Below are positions 54,604 to 62,592 of a DNA stretch of 64,000 nt, piece by piece. Both the position numbers and the translations under genes were made by a program. Source of the DNA: Desulfobacula sp964636495 (GTDB lineage Bacteria; Desulfobacterota; Desulfobacteria; Desulfobacterales; Desulfobacteraceae); assembly GCA_964636495.1 (NCBI GenBank), contig CAZWSL010000001.1, positions 155,469 to 219,468 of the forward strand, in the 5' to 3' direction. Under the pieces are notes generated by a model. It saw nothing but the letters and a program-made list of their open reading frames with translations, made no database searches and was not told the origin of the DNA. Every line of letters starts with the position of its first letter. The stretch's first letter is position 1.

Positions 54604-54643
54604 TTTAAATTTTCAGTGCCTGTTGACGGACTGAAAATTTAAA
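54604..54643. repeat. Perfect hairpin between PF06684 gene and aldehyde dehydrogenase gene
   Basis: TTTAAATTTTCAGT at 54604-54617 and ACTGAAAATTTAAA at 54630-54643 are exact reverse complements over a 12-base loop, starting four bases after the PF06684 stop codon. A 14-base-pair stem at an intra-operon gene boundary could be a transcript-processing or attenuation site. No long T-run follows. Confidence 0.55.
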
Positions 54644-54712
54644 CAGTTTTGCTGAAGAATATTTTTATCATCGTTTATTTGAATTTAATATCGTTTAATT
54701 TTGGAGGAAGAA

Positions 54713-56194
54713 ATGGCCATTATTCCTGAAATAAAATCGGATTATGGAAAATTGAAACTGTTGATTGGTGGAGAATGGGTTGACTCGGAGTCTTCCATTG
54801 TGAATGAAAGCATCAATCCGGCAACCGGCGAGACCATTGCCACCTTTCCCACTGCAACCAAAAAAGAGGCACGTGCAGCTGTTGATGCAGCCCAGGAAGG
54901 GTTTAAAGCCCTGGGAAAAATTGCCCTTCGTGAAAGAGCAAAGATGCTTTTTGACATGCGCCAGAAATTTGAAGAGCATTTTGAAGAACTCTCCCGGGTA
55001 CTGACTCAGGATCACGGCCGTACCATTGCAGAATCTCGAGGTTCTGTTCGCCGGTCTATTGAAAACATTGAATCTGCCTGTTCTGCTGCATATGGCATGG
55101 CTGCCAGAAATGAACATATTGACAACCTTGCCAACGGGATTGATATGTGGCTTACCTGGGAACCAATGGGACCATTTCTCATCGTAACTCCCAGCAATAT
55201 TCCCATCCATGCATGGTCCTCTTTTGTACCTTATGCACTGGCTGCCGGCTGTTCCGTTGTCATCAGCCCCAGCCGGTATGATCCGGTGGCAGCAGAATAT
55301 GTCAGTAAAATAGCCCTTTCCGCTGGATGGCCCGAAGGTGCCATTAATGTGGTTCACGGCGGCAGGGAGATCAACCAGTATATTCTGGAACAGCATGAAA
55401 TACAGGGTCTGGGATTTATCGGTTCAACATCTGCAGGGTGGGATCTGTTTAAGATGTGCGGCAGACTGGGAAAAAATTCTTCCATAAACGGGAATGGGAA
55501 AAATACAGTGGTGGTCATGCCGGATGCGGATCTGAATACCATTGTTCCATTTTTACGTCAGGGGTGTTTCGGCATGACCGGCCAGCGATGTCTCGGCTCA
55601 GACAACGTTGTAGTGATCGGGGATATTTATGATGAATTCAAAGAGCGGTTTGTGGCAGAAGCAAAACAGATGAAGATGGGGTATGGTTTAGATGAAGAAA
55701 CCACCATGGGACCCTATTGCGCTGCTGGATATCGCGATAACGTTGCAGGATGGGTGGAAAAAGCGATTTCAGAAGGTGCAAAAATGGTTCATGACGGCCG
55801 TATTCTGCCGCCGGAACTGAAAAAAGGTTATTTCATGGGTCCTACCATTCTTGAAAATGTTCATCCGGACATGGAGGCTGCCAAGGAAGAGGCATTTGGT
55901 GCAGTGGCCGGACTGATCCGCGCCGGAAGCCTGGATGAGGTAATCGAAGCGATCAATACCAGAACAGATCTCGGACACTCTGCCTGTATCATGACTGAAA
56001 GCGGTCGATCTGCCCGAAAGTTTGCCAGGGAAGTGAATGTGGGGAATGTGGGCGTCAATGTGGGAGTCCCCCAGCCCTATGCTTTTTTTCCTTTGGGCTC
56101 CAAGCGCAAATCCTTTATGGGCGGCGCCAAAAGCAGAATGGCTTCCATGCGGTTGTTCCTGGATGAAAAAACGGTCACTGCAAGATGGGTATAG
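54713..56194 (+). CDS. CoA-acylating aldehyde dehydrogenase, methylmalonate-semialdehyde dehydrogenase-like
   Basis: 493 residues from the ATG at 54713, which has GGAGG upstream (a TTG four codons earlier falls in the RBS). Catalytic Cys in FGMTGQRCLGSDNVVVIG. The usual ELGGK general-base motif is replaced by INGNGKN, as in the CoA-dependent MMSDH subgroup that lacks the Glu. EVNVGNVGVNVGVPQPYAFF with PLGSKRKSFMG is the MMSDH ending. Such enzymes oxidatively decarboxylate 3-oxo-carboxylates with a 2-substituent to acyl-CoA. In this cluster 2-formylglutarate would be a matching substrate, giving glutaryl-CoA. Confidence 0.85.
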   Translation: MAIIPEIKSDYGKLKLLIGGEWVDSESSIVNESINPATGETIATFPTATKKEARAAVDAAQEGFKALGKIALRERAKMLFDMRQKFEEHFEELSRVLTQDHGRTIAESRGSVRRSIENIESACSAAYGMAARNEHIDNLANGIDMWLTWEPMGPFLIVTPSNIPIHAWSSFVPYALAAGCSVVISPSRYDPVAAEYVSKIALSAGWPEGAINVVHGGREINQYILEQHEIQGLGFIGSTSAGWDLFKMCGRLGKNSSINGNGKNTVVVMPDADLNTIVPFLRQGCFGMTGQRCLGSDNVVVIGDIYDEFKERFVAEAKQMKMGYGLDEETTMGPYCAAGYRDNVAGWVEKAISEGAKMVHDGRILPPELKKGYFMGPTILENVHPDMEAAKEEAFGAVAGLIRAGSLDEVIEAINTRTDLGHSACIMTESGRSARKFAREVNVGNVGVNVGVPQPYAFFPLGSKRKSFMGGAKSRMASMRLFLDEKTVTARWV

Positions 56195-56241
56195 TGTTTT
56201 TGAAAAATATTGACTGATCATATTAGGATGAAGAAAAAGAG

Positions 56242-56904
56242 ATGAAACAACCGTCTATCACTGATCTTGTTCAGGAATATCTTGAAAAGCAGATTTTTTC
56301 AGGAGAACTGATGCCGGGGAGTCAGATCAAGGAAGAGAAGATTTCCCAGGCACTGGATATAAGCCGGCCGCCGATAAGGGAGGCATTCAAGCTCCTTGAA
56401 GCGGCCGGACTGATTAAAAGAAAACCCAGGCGGGGTGTGTTTGTTGCCGAAACCACCTATCAGGATGTTTGGGAGATTTACTCGTTAAAGGCAGAACTGT
56501 ACAGTTTTTCAATCCAGCTGACGTTTAAGGGAGTGACAGATTCAGACATCACGCTGATGGAAAAACTGCTCGAACAGATGAAATCGTGTGTGAGTACAGT
56601 AAATCCCGATATTACTCTTTATCAGGATCTCAATACTGCATTTCATAATATACATATTGATGCAACAGGACATATCCGGCTGAAACAGATGCTGGAGATG
56701 CTCCATAAACAGATCCGGTATTTCAGTTTTCATAATTTATCCAGCAAACCCTATCTGGATAAAAGCTACAGATATCACTGCCGGATTTATAAAGCATTTA
56801 AAAACAGAGATATGAAAAAAGCGATTGAAATATCAAGGGAACATGTTCTTTCCGGTTTGGAAGAGTGCAGTCAGTCCCCTGAAATGAACCGCCGGGCAAA
56901 TTAG
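56242..56904 (+). CDS. GntR-family (FCD) transcriptional regulator
   Basis: 220 residues. Winged helix at 1-75: YLEKQIFSGELMPGSQIKEE, ALDISRPPIREAFKLLEAAG and RPRRGVFVAE. C-terminal FCD helical domain with metal-type His residues in FHNIHIDATGH and in YRYHCRIYKAF, and SREHVLSGLEE. FCD domains bind small organic acids, often the catabolic substrate or product. Its position inside the cluster makes it the probable regulator. Confidence 0.9.
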   Translation: MKQPSITDLVQEYLEKQIFSGELMPGSQIKEEKISQALDISRPPIREAFKLLEAAGLIKRKPRRGVFVAETTYQDVWEIYSLKAELYSFSIQLTFKGVTDSDITLMEKLLEQMKSCVSTVNPDITLYQDLNTAFHNIHIDATGHIRLKQMLEMLHKQIRYFSFHNLSSKPYLDKSYRYHCRIYKAFKNRDMKKAIEISREHVLSGLEECSQSPEMNRRAN

Positions 56905-57074
56905 ATGGATGCCTTTTACAGGAGATGAATAATCAAAACTGAACTCAAGAAAATTACGCAGGGACAGGGATAAAGGAGAACAATGATTTAAATTTGTTCC
57001 TGAGATCTAAGAATGAAATTGATTCTGCAGGGCAGGGCAGGTTGTTTTGAAACGATTTAAACAGGATAGGAACA

Positions 57075-58595
57075 ATGGAAATTAATCTGAATAAGTGCAA
57101 TGGCTGCGGCATCTGTGCCAGAGACTGCCCGCTTGCTGTTATTACAATAGAAGATAAAAAAGCAGTGATTTCAGAAGCGTGTGTGGAGTGCCATACCTGC
57201 TTAAAAGTTTGTCCTAAAAAAGCAGTTATTGAGATTTTAACACCTCTTTCCGGAACGATTACCTGCGGATGCTGCCCTGTGGCCTGCCAGATCCCTGAAG
57301 GATGTACAGGCGCCTGTAAACGATTTGTCAACCAGCAGGGAGAGATCGTCAGAACCAGGCCGCTGTTAACCTATGAGGATGTGGCCGGCACCCTGTTTCC
57401 GGAACCGGCCCCTTCTATCCAAAAACCGATTATCACGGCCATTGGTGCCGGTGGTACCTATCCTGACTATGTGCCGGCTCCATATATTGTTACAGATAAA
57501 AGAGATGGGGTGGATGTGGTTACGGTTGTGACAGAAGTTCCTCTGTCCTATTCCGGAATTAAAGTAAAAATCGATACTGACTTTCCCATCGGCAAAGAGG
57601 GAGACAAGGTAAAGTTTGACGGCCGTACTGTTGGTATGGTGGAAACCGAGGAGTATGGTTCCAAGATTGTGGCTGTAGGCGGCGTGAATCAGTTGACGGG
57701 TAAAGCAGGCTTTGCTGCAGCCCGTGCCATAGCAGCCATTGCCAACCGGGAAGCAGTCAGACTCTCTGTCAGGGGAGGAGCAAAACTGGATATCCAGGTG
57801 GGAACGTCACCTGTAGTGGACGGAAAAAAAGCAACACGGATGAGGGTCGGCTGCGGATCAGCAACTGCCGGACTTTTTGCCAGATTTTTTGATAAAGCAG
57901 CTGATGAAATCATTGTTCTGGATGCACACATCACTTCTCTCTTCAGTCATCATACTGCCGGCCGGTTTTTAGGCCGCAAACCGTCCGGTATAGAATTGAA
58001 ATACAGATTGTCCACACCTGGACGGTATTTTGGAGAACACGGCAGCGGATGGGGAGGGACAGATATTGAAGAGCCTCTGGATATTGTCTTGAGTGTTGAT
58101 AGGACAAGAACCCGAGCAGGCAGCACACTGTTAATTACAGAAACAACCGGCCAGCAGGCTGCCATGTTTCAATTAAATGATCACAATATGTTTGAATCCA
58201 TCCCGATAACGCAACCGGCCAGAGAAGCGGTTGATGCCATTGCAGAAACCTGCCAGCCGTCCACGGTCTCTGCTCTTTATGTAGGCGGGGCAGGCGGATC
58301 GGCAAGGGCCGGTGTGGTAAAATACCCGTTGCGGCTGACCCGTGCCGTACACTCCAGAAAAGCAGTCCTCACCTGTGGCGGTGCGCCCGTGTTCCTGATG
58401 CCGGGCGGCGGTATTACCTTTTATGCAGATGTGGAACAGATCACCAGAGGGGCTTTTACCTGGGTGCCAACCCCCGCCAGTGTGGCACCGGTTGAGTACA
58501 CCATGACCTGTGAGAATTATGAAGCCATGGGAGGGCATGTTGAAGCTGTTTTGCCTTTTAAAAGCATCAAACCATATCCTGCTCATAAAAAATAA
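57075..58595 (+). CDS. hnr: 6-hydroxynicotinate reductase homologue (Fe-S flavoprotein)
   Basis: 506 residues. N-terminal two [4Fe-4S] ferredoxin: CNGCGICARDCP and CVECHTCLKVCPKKA. A third Cys set (C64, C66, C67, C71, C77, C81 in CGCCPVACQIPEGCTGACK) could bind a [2Fe-2S] cluster. This matches the published Eubacterium barkeri enzyme (one [2Fe-2S], two [4Fe-4S], covalent flavin). MRVGCGSATAGLF contains Thr264 in a flavinylation-like G/S-A-T context. It would reduce 6-hydroxynicotinate to the 1,4,5,6-tetrahydro-6-oxo compound with ferredoxin. Upstream 170 bases hold an RBS-like stretch with a two-codon ATG-ATT-TAA frame at 56983. Confidence 0.85.
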   Translation: MEINLNKCNGCGICARDCPLAVITIEDKKAVISEACVECHTCLKVCPKKAVIEILTPLSGTITCGCCPVACQIPEGCTGACKRFVNQQGEIVRTRPLLTYEDVAGTLFPEPAPSIQKPIITAIGAGGTYPDYVPAPYIVTDKRDGVDVVTVVTEVPLSYSGIKVKIDTDFPIGKEGDKVKFDGRTVGMVETEEYGSKIVAVGGVNQLTGKAGFAAARAIAAIANREAVRLSVRGGAKLDIQVGTSPVVDGKKATRMRVGCGSATAGLFARFFDKAADEIIVLDAHITSLFSHHTAGRFLGRKPSGIELKYRLSTPGRYFGEHGSGWGGTDIEEPLDIVLSVDRTRTRAGSTLLITETTGQQAAMFQLNDHNMFESIPITQPAREAVDAIAETCQPSTVSALYVGGAGGSARAGVVKYPLRLTRAVHSRKAVLTCGGAPVFLMPGGGITFYADVEQITRGAFTWVPTPASVAPVEYTMTCENYEAMGGHVEAVLPFKSIKPYPAHKK

Positions 58596-58673
58596 TTGCA
58601 CAGGATAACGTATATTTACTATTTGATTTAACTTTCAAAAAGAGATGGTCAGGCAGTCAGGCTGTTTTATGTT

Positions 58674-59519
58674 ATGATACCAGAATCTGATTTTATGAAA
58701 ATAATTAAAGAAGATCTGGTGCTGGTGGACTGGGGACCCATGACTTTAACCGTTTCAGCCTGGCAGGGCAGCCATGCAAGACCGGTTATTGCCGCAAAAG
58801 CAGCCAGAGAATCACTCCAGTGTCTGAATACCCTGTCTCAATTTCAGGGGTATCTGAAAAAACGATCCCGCACGCTTCCTTTAAACCGGCCGCTTCCAGA
58901 AGTTGTCCAAAGGGCTTTTCATGCTGTCCGTCCTGTTTCCGGAGAGCTGACCCCGCTGGCTGCTGTTGCCGGTTCTGTTGCTGATCAGGTTGCTGCACAT
59001 GCAGTTTCCCTTGGAGCTGACAAGGTTATTGTAAATAATGGAGGAGATATTGCCGTAGTTGTTAAGAAAAAACAACAGGCAGTGGTAGGTCTCAAATCTG
59101 CTGATTCAGAGAATATTATTGGCAGTCTCAGGGTGGAAAGCTCATCAGGAGTGGGTGGTGTGGCATCCAGTGGATGGAGTGGCCGCAGTTTTTCATCCGG
59201 TATTGCTGACATGGTTACGGTGTGGGCGGAAAATGCTGCTGCTGCTGATGCTGCAGCCACCTTTATTGCAGGAAGAACATCCATACCCCATGCTGCTGTC
59301 AATCAAAAAAAAGCAGTTGAGATTGACCGGCTCTCAGATCTGGGGCACACTCTTGTAACAGATAAGGTCGGCAGGCTGACGCAGGATCAGAAAAAAGAAG
59401 CATTGACGAACGGTATAAAGGCTGCTGAAAATCTCTTTAAAAAAAAGCTGCTGAAAGGATCCTATATTCTGTTACAGGACACTACGGCTGTATTTGATCC
59501 GTTTCATATTCTGAGATAG
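58674..59519 (+). CDS. UPF0280 family ApbE-like protein
   Basis: 281 residues. VNNGGDIAVV and GVASSGWSGRSFSSGIADMVTVW, then ENAAAADAAATF, correspond to the NxGGD, (T/S)SG and ADA-A motifs of ApbE FAD:protein FMN transferases, although the family is annotated as UPF0280. ApbE enzymes attach FMN to a Thr of a target. The gene lies 78 bases after the 6-hydroxynicotinate reductase homologue, which is expected to carry covalent flavin. It lacks the signal peptide of periplasmic ApbE, fitting a cytosolic target. Confidence 0.85.
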   Translation: MIPESDFMKIIKEDLVLVDWGPMTLTVSAWQGSHARPVIAAKAARESLQCLNTLSQFQGYLKKRSRTLPLNRPLPEVVQRAFHAVRPVSGELTPLAAVAGSVADQVAAHAVSLGADKVIVNNGGDIAVVVKKKQQAVVGLKSADSENIIGSLRVESSSGVGGVASSGWSGRSFSSGIADMVTVWAENAAAADAAATFIAGRTSIPHAAVNQKKAVEIDRLSDLGHTLVTDKVGRLTQDQKKEALTNGIKAAENLFKKKLLKGSYILLQDTTAVFDPFHILR

Positions 59520-59663
59520 GATAAACCTGGAAGAGGAGGATTCAGACGAATAATCAGGGTGATTGCAATCGTATGTCAAAACGGTTTAAAGAGAGTCTGT
59601 TTTATGATATCACTCTGATCATGTGTGAGTGAAGAGATTCAGATAATAACAAGGCAGGTGATT

Positions 59664-61451
59664 ATGACCATTGAAAACGATAAACTGTATCTGACAGGAG
59701 AGGAGATGACGTCCTTAAGCCAGGTGGCACTTGGAAAGGAGAAAGCGGATCTGGTGATTCTCAATGCCTGTCTGGTCAATGTGTATACCGGTGAAATTCA
59801 GGGTAATCAGAGTGTTGCGGTGAGAGGAAAGTGGATAGCCCTTGTATCTGAAGATGTTTCAGATACCATTGATCAGCATACCACTGTCATTGATGCCCAG
59901 GGTAAAACCCTTATTCCCGGCCTGATTGACGGACATACCCATCTGTCTGTCTGGATGAGTATATATGAATATCTGCGTCACATCATGAAAGGAGGTACGA
60001 CTACCATTATTAACGAGATAATGGAACCCTTCCCGGTATGCGGTTGTGACGGAGTGGATGATTTAATGGCTTCATTTCAGGGACAGCCCATAAAAATATT
60101 TTCCACTGCCCCTGCAATGGGATCCATCAGTACGGCACATCAGGGAATGCCGAATGATATCATGGAGAAACTGATTAAAAGAGATGATATCGTCGGGATA
60201 GGAGAGTCTTACTGGCAGGCTGTATTACAGGATCATGACAGCTTTCTGGACAATTTTGAGTCTGCTTTGAAACATGGAAAAACAGTGGAAGGCCACTCTG
60301 CCGGCGCCAGGGGTAAAAAATTGTGTGCCTACGCAGCCATGGGCATCTCTTCATGCCACGAACCTGTTACTATGGAAGAGACACTGGAGAGACTTCGTCT
60401 GGGGATCTATGTTATGGCCAGAGAGGGAAGCATCAGGCGGGATCTGGATAAAATATCACAGATCAAGGATGAAAATGTCGATTTAAGACGTTTAATACTG
60501 ACTACAGACGGCATCTCCCCATCTGACCTTATCAAAAAAGGATATCTGGAATACCCGGTACAAAAGGCCATTGATTATGGGTTTTCTCCAGTTACAGCTG
60601 TTCAGATGGCAACACTGAATGTGGCAGAACATTTCGGGCTGGATCATCTGATTGGCGGGATTGCACCGGCAAAGATCGCAGATATGGTCATTATACCTGA
60701 TCCAGAAATTATTCAGGCTGAAGCTGTAATCAGTAATGGGAAAATTATTGCACAGGATGGGGAGCTGTGTGTAGAACCGCGTAAGCATCGCTATAAACCC
60801 AAAAGCCTGAATTCGGTAAATCTTCCCAGAAAATTTAAGGCTGATGATTTCAAAATTGATATAAAAGGGGATCAAGCCGTTAAAAAGGTTCATGTCATCA
60901 ATATGGTCACAGATCTTGTGACCAGTGAGATTGTGGAAGAAGTTAATGCTGTTGGAGATGATATACCATGTAGTGCGAACAGGAATCTTTTGAAAATTGC
61001 AGCCGTTGAAAGAAGTTATCATCCTGAAACTCTGTTTACAGGACTTATCAAGGGGTTTGGGCTGACATCAGGGGCAGTCGCCTGCAGCGCGGCGTGGGAT
61101 TGTTCCAGTATTGTTGTGGTGGGCGCAGATGAAGCAGATATGGCTGCAGCAGTAAACCGGATTAATGAACTGCAGGGAGGATTGGTGATCTGCAGACAGC
61201 AGGCAGTTGTGGATGAACTGGCTCTGCCTGTCTTTGGACTTATCAGTGAACTGCCTGCAGAAAAACTGGCAGCAAGGATGGCTTCAATAAATCATCTGTT
61301 AAAAGATAGTGGTGTCGGTTCTGCAGATCCGGTGCTGTCGTTAATCACATTGACAGGTGCTGCAATCCCCTATCTGAGAATCTGTGAGCAGGGGCTTGTG
61401 AATCTGAAAACCGGCAGTGCTCTGCCTGTGTCAGCAATGGAAACAGATTAA
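59664..61451 (+). CDS. Adenine-deaminase-like amidohydrolase with altered active site
   Basis: 595 residues from the ATG at 59664 (GTG 13 codons upstream possible). Fold and order of adenine deaminase: IPGLIDGHTHLSVWM (HxH), VEGHSAGARGKKLCAYAAMG, ISSCHEPVTMEE and LRLGIYVMAREGSIRRDLD, and a C-terminal domain (FTGLIKGFGLTSGAVACSAA). The adenine-deaminase motif TDDRHP reads TDGISP, so the second Asp and the His are lost and DHE reads CHE. Adenine is therefore an unlikely substrate; a cyclic amide or amidine of the pathway is more likely. Last plus-strand gene of the cluster. Confidence 0.75.
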   Translation: MTIENDKLYLTGEEMTSLSQVALGKEKADLVILNACLVNVYTGEIQGNQSVAVRGKWIALVSEDVSDTIDQHTTVIDAQGKTLIPGLIDGHTHLSVWMSIYEYLRHIMKGGTTTIINEIMEPFPVCGCDGVDDLMASFQGQPIKIFSTAPAMGSISTAHQGMPNDIMEKLIKRDDIVGIGESYWQAVLQDHDSFLDNFESALKHGKTVEGHSAGARGKKLCAYAAMGISSCHEPVTMEETLERLRLGIYVMAREGSIRRDLDKISQIKDENVDLRRLILTTDGISPSDLIKKGYLEYPVQKAIDYGFSPVTAVQMATLNVAEHFGLDHLIGGIAPAKIADMVIIPDPEIIQAEAVISNGKIIAQDGELCVEPRKHRYKPKSLNSVNLPRKFKADDFKIDIKGDQAVKKVHVINMVTDLVTSEIVEEVNAVGDDIPCSANRNLLKIAAVERSYHPETLFTGLIKGFGLTSGAVACSAAWDCSSIVVVGADEADMAAAVNRINELQGGLVICRQQAVVDELALPVFGLISELPAEKLAARMASINHLLKDSGVGSADPVLSLITLTGAAIPYLRICEQGLVNLKTGSALPVSAMETD

Positions 61452-61535
61452 AAGTAGTTTCTGTACCTCTGCCTGGACAGTGTTCAGTTATTAAGTTTGC
61501 CCCTATTCTATTTATATCATGTGCGATACGGCCTG

Positions 61536-61970
61536 TTATCGAATTGTAAACCAGATACCAAGCAGCATGATACCTATGCCGGATAAACGGGAGAAATTAA
61601 TCTGGCGTATGTCTGCACCTAAAAAACCAAAATGATCAATAACTGCAGCAATGATAAACTGGAAAGCCACGATAATCGTAAATGCAGATACAAGCCCCAG
61701 GCGGGGAACGCTGTAGCCTATGGTAGAGATAACAACCAGTCCTAAGGGGCCGCTTAACAGCAGATATGCCGGCATTCCCTGCAGAGAGGATAAATTGCCG
61801 CCCCTTAGCAGCAGCATGACAATCCCGATAATCAATCCACCTCCGCCGTAGGTGATGAAGACACTCTCTAAAGTACCTGCCTGTCTATCCATAATACCCA
61901 TGAGCTGCCCCTGTAAAGTGATTGCAATCCCACCGGCAGCAGCAATTAAAACTAAATACAAGATATTCAA
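61536..61970 (-). CDS. DMT-superfamily small membrane protein (DUF606/YdcZ-like)
   Basis: 144 residues, five hydrophobic helices: YLVLIAAAGGIAITLQGQL, GGGLIIGIVMLLL, PLGLVVISTIGYSV, IIVAFQFIIAAVIDHFGFLG and IGIMLLGIWFTI. The GQLM...G and FQFIIAAVIDHFG segments match YdcZ/DUF606 proteins. It converges with the amidohydrolase gene over an 84-base gap and may export or import a cluster substrate; function unproven. Confidence 0.8.
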   Translation of the reverse strand: MNILYLVLIAAAGGIAITLQGQLMGIMDRQAGTLESVFITYGGGGLIIGIVMLLLRGGNLSSLQGMPAYLLLSGPLGLVVISTIGYSVPRLGLVSAFTIIVAFQFIIAAVIDHFGFLGADIRQINFSRLSGIGIMLLGIWFTIR

Positions 61971-62592
61971 TTACACGTACCTCCTCACAAATAAAAACCG
62001 GTTTTAAAAATAAACCTGAAAAAAATAAAAGTGCTTTTCTGCAACAATTACTATTAACATGATACAGCATTGAACAAAACAGCTATCTTGTAAGATGTGA
62101 ATATTTGCCGCTGCCGGTAAGGATTTTTTCTAAACCATCGTGAATTTGCCTGACACCGATTAGTTTGTCTGGCTCTATTGTTTCTCCAATATAAGGTAAT
62201 GGACTCTTGTTAAATTTGATTTTTTCTGTTCTTATATAATTGACTTTTGAACCAGAGTTTGAAAATATAACCTATACTAGATGTGGTATTTGGAGGAAAT
62301 TCAAAAAACCCGGACTGGTGAAAGAAATGCTCGGTGAGTTAGGGGATTTGACTCCCGAGCTTATATACCATCATTGCTCAGTATTAACGGTCGAAAATTT
62401 CATGATATTTTTTGCCATTTTATATTGATTTGTGTAATGTGAAAGTGATCAACACGGAAGACCTATTCATCATGGTGTTGACCTATTTTTTTCTGAGCCT
62501 TTTTCTTAAAAAGACCCTTTTGAATGGTCGAAAGCTTGGCGTTTTGCCCCATAATACAAGAATTGCTGATTAAGGAATTTTCTCAATTTATT
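61971..62592. other. 620-base stretch without an intact gene
   Basis: Between the DMT protein start and the sensor gene. It holds the promoter region of the DMT gene, one possible gene remnant (62083-62271, minus strand) and no clear promoter for the sensor. No RNA gene or insertion-sequence end is recognised. Confidence 0.4.
62083..62271 (-). pseudogene. Possible C-terminal fragment of an unidentified protein
   Basis: A 62-codon minus-strand frame, open between stop codons at 62272-62274 and 62083-62085, lacking any ATG/GTG/TTG at its 5' side. Its end reads like a folded protein tail (PLPYIGETIEPDKLIGVRQI, then HDGLEKILTGSGKY). I do not recognise the family. Could be chance. Confidence 0.3.

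Noticed and set aside
54695..55396. Minus-strand 233-codon frame opposite the aldehyde dehydrogenase
   Set aside because: Antisense of a well-recognised enzyme; no family features of its own.
56983..56991. Two-codon frame ATG-ATT-TAA behind AAAGGAG upstream of the reductase gene
   Set aside because: Striking RBS but too short to call; no attenuator structure visible with it.
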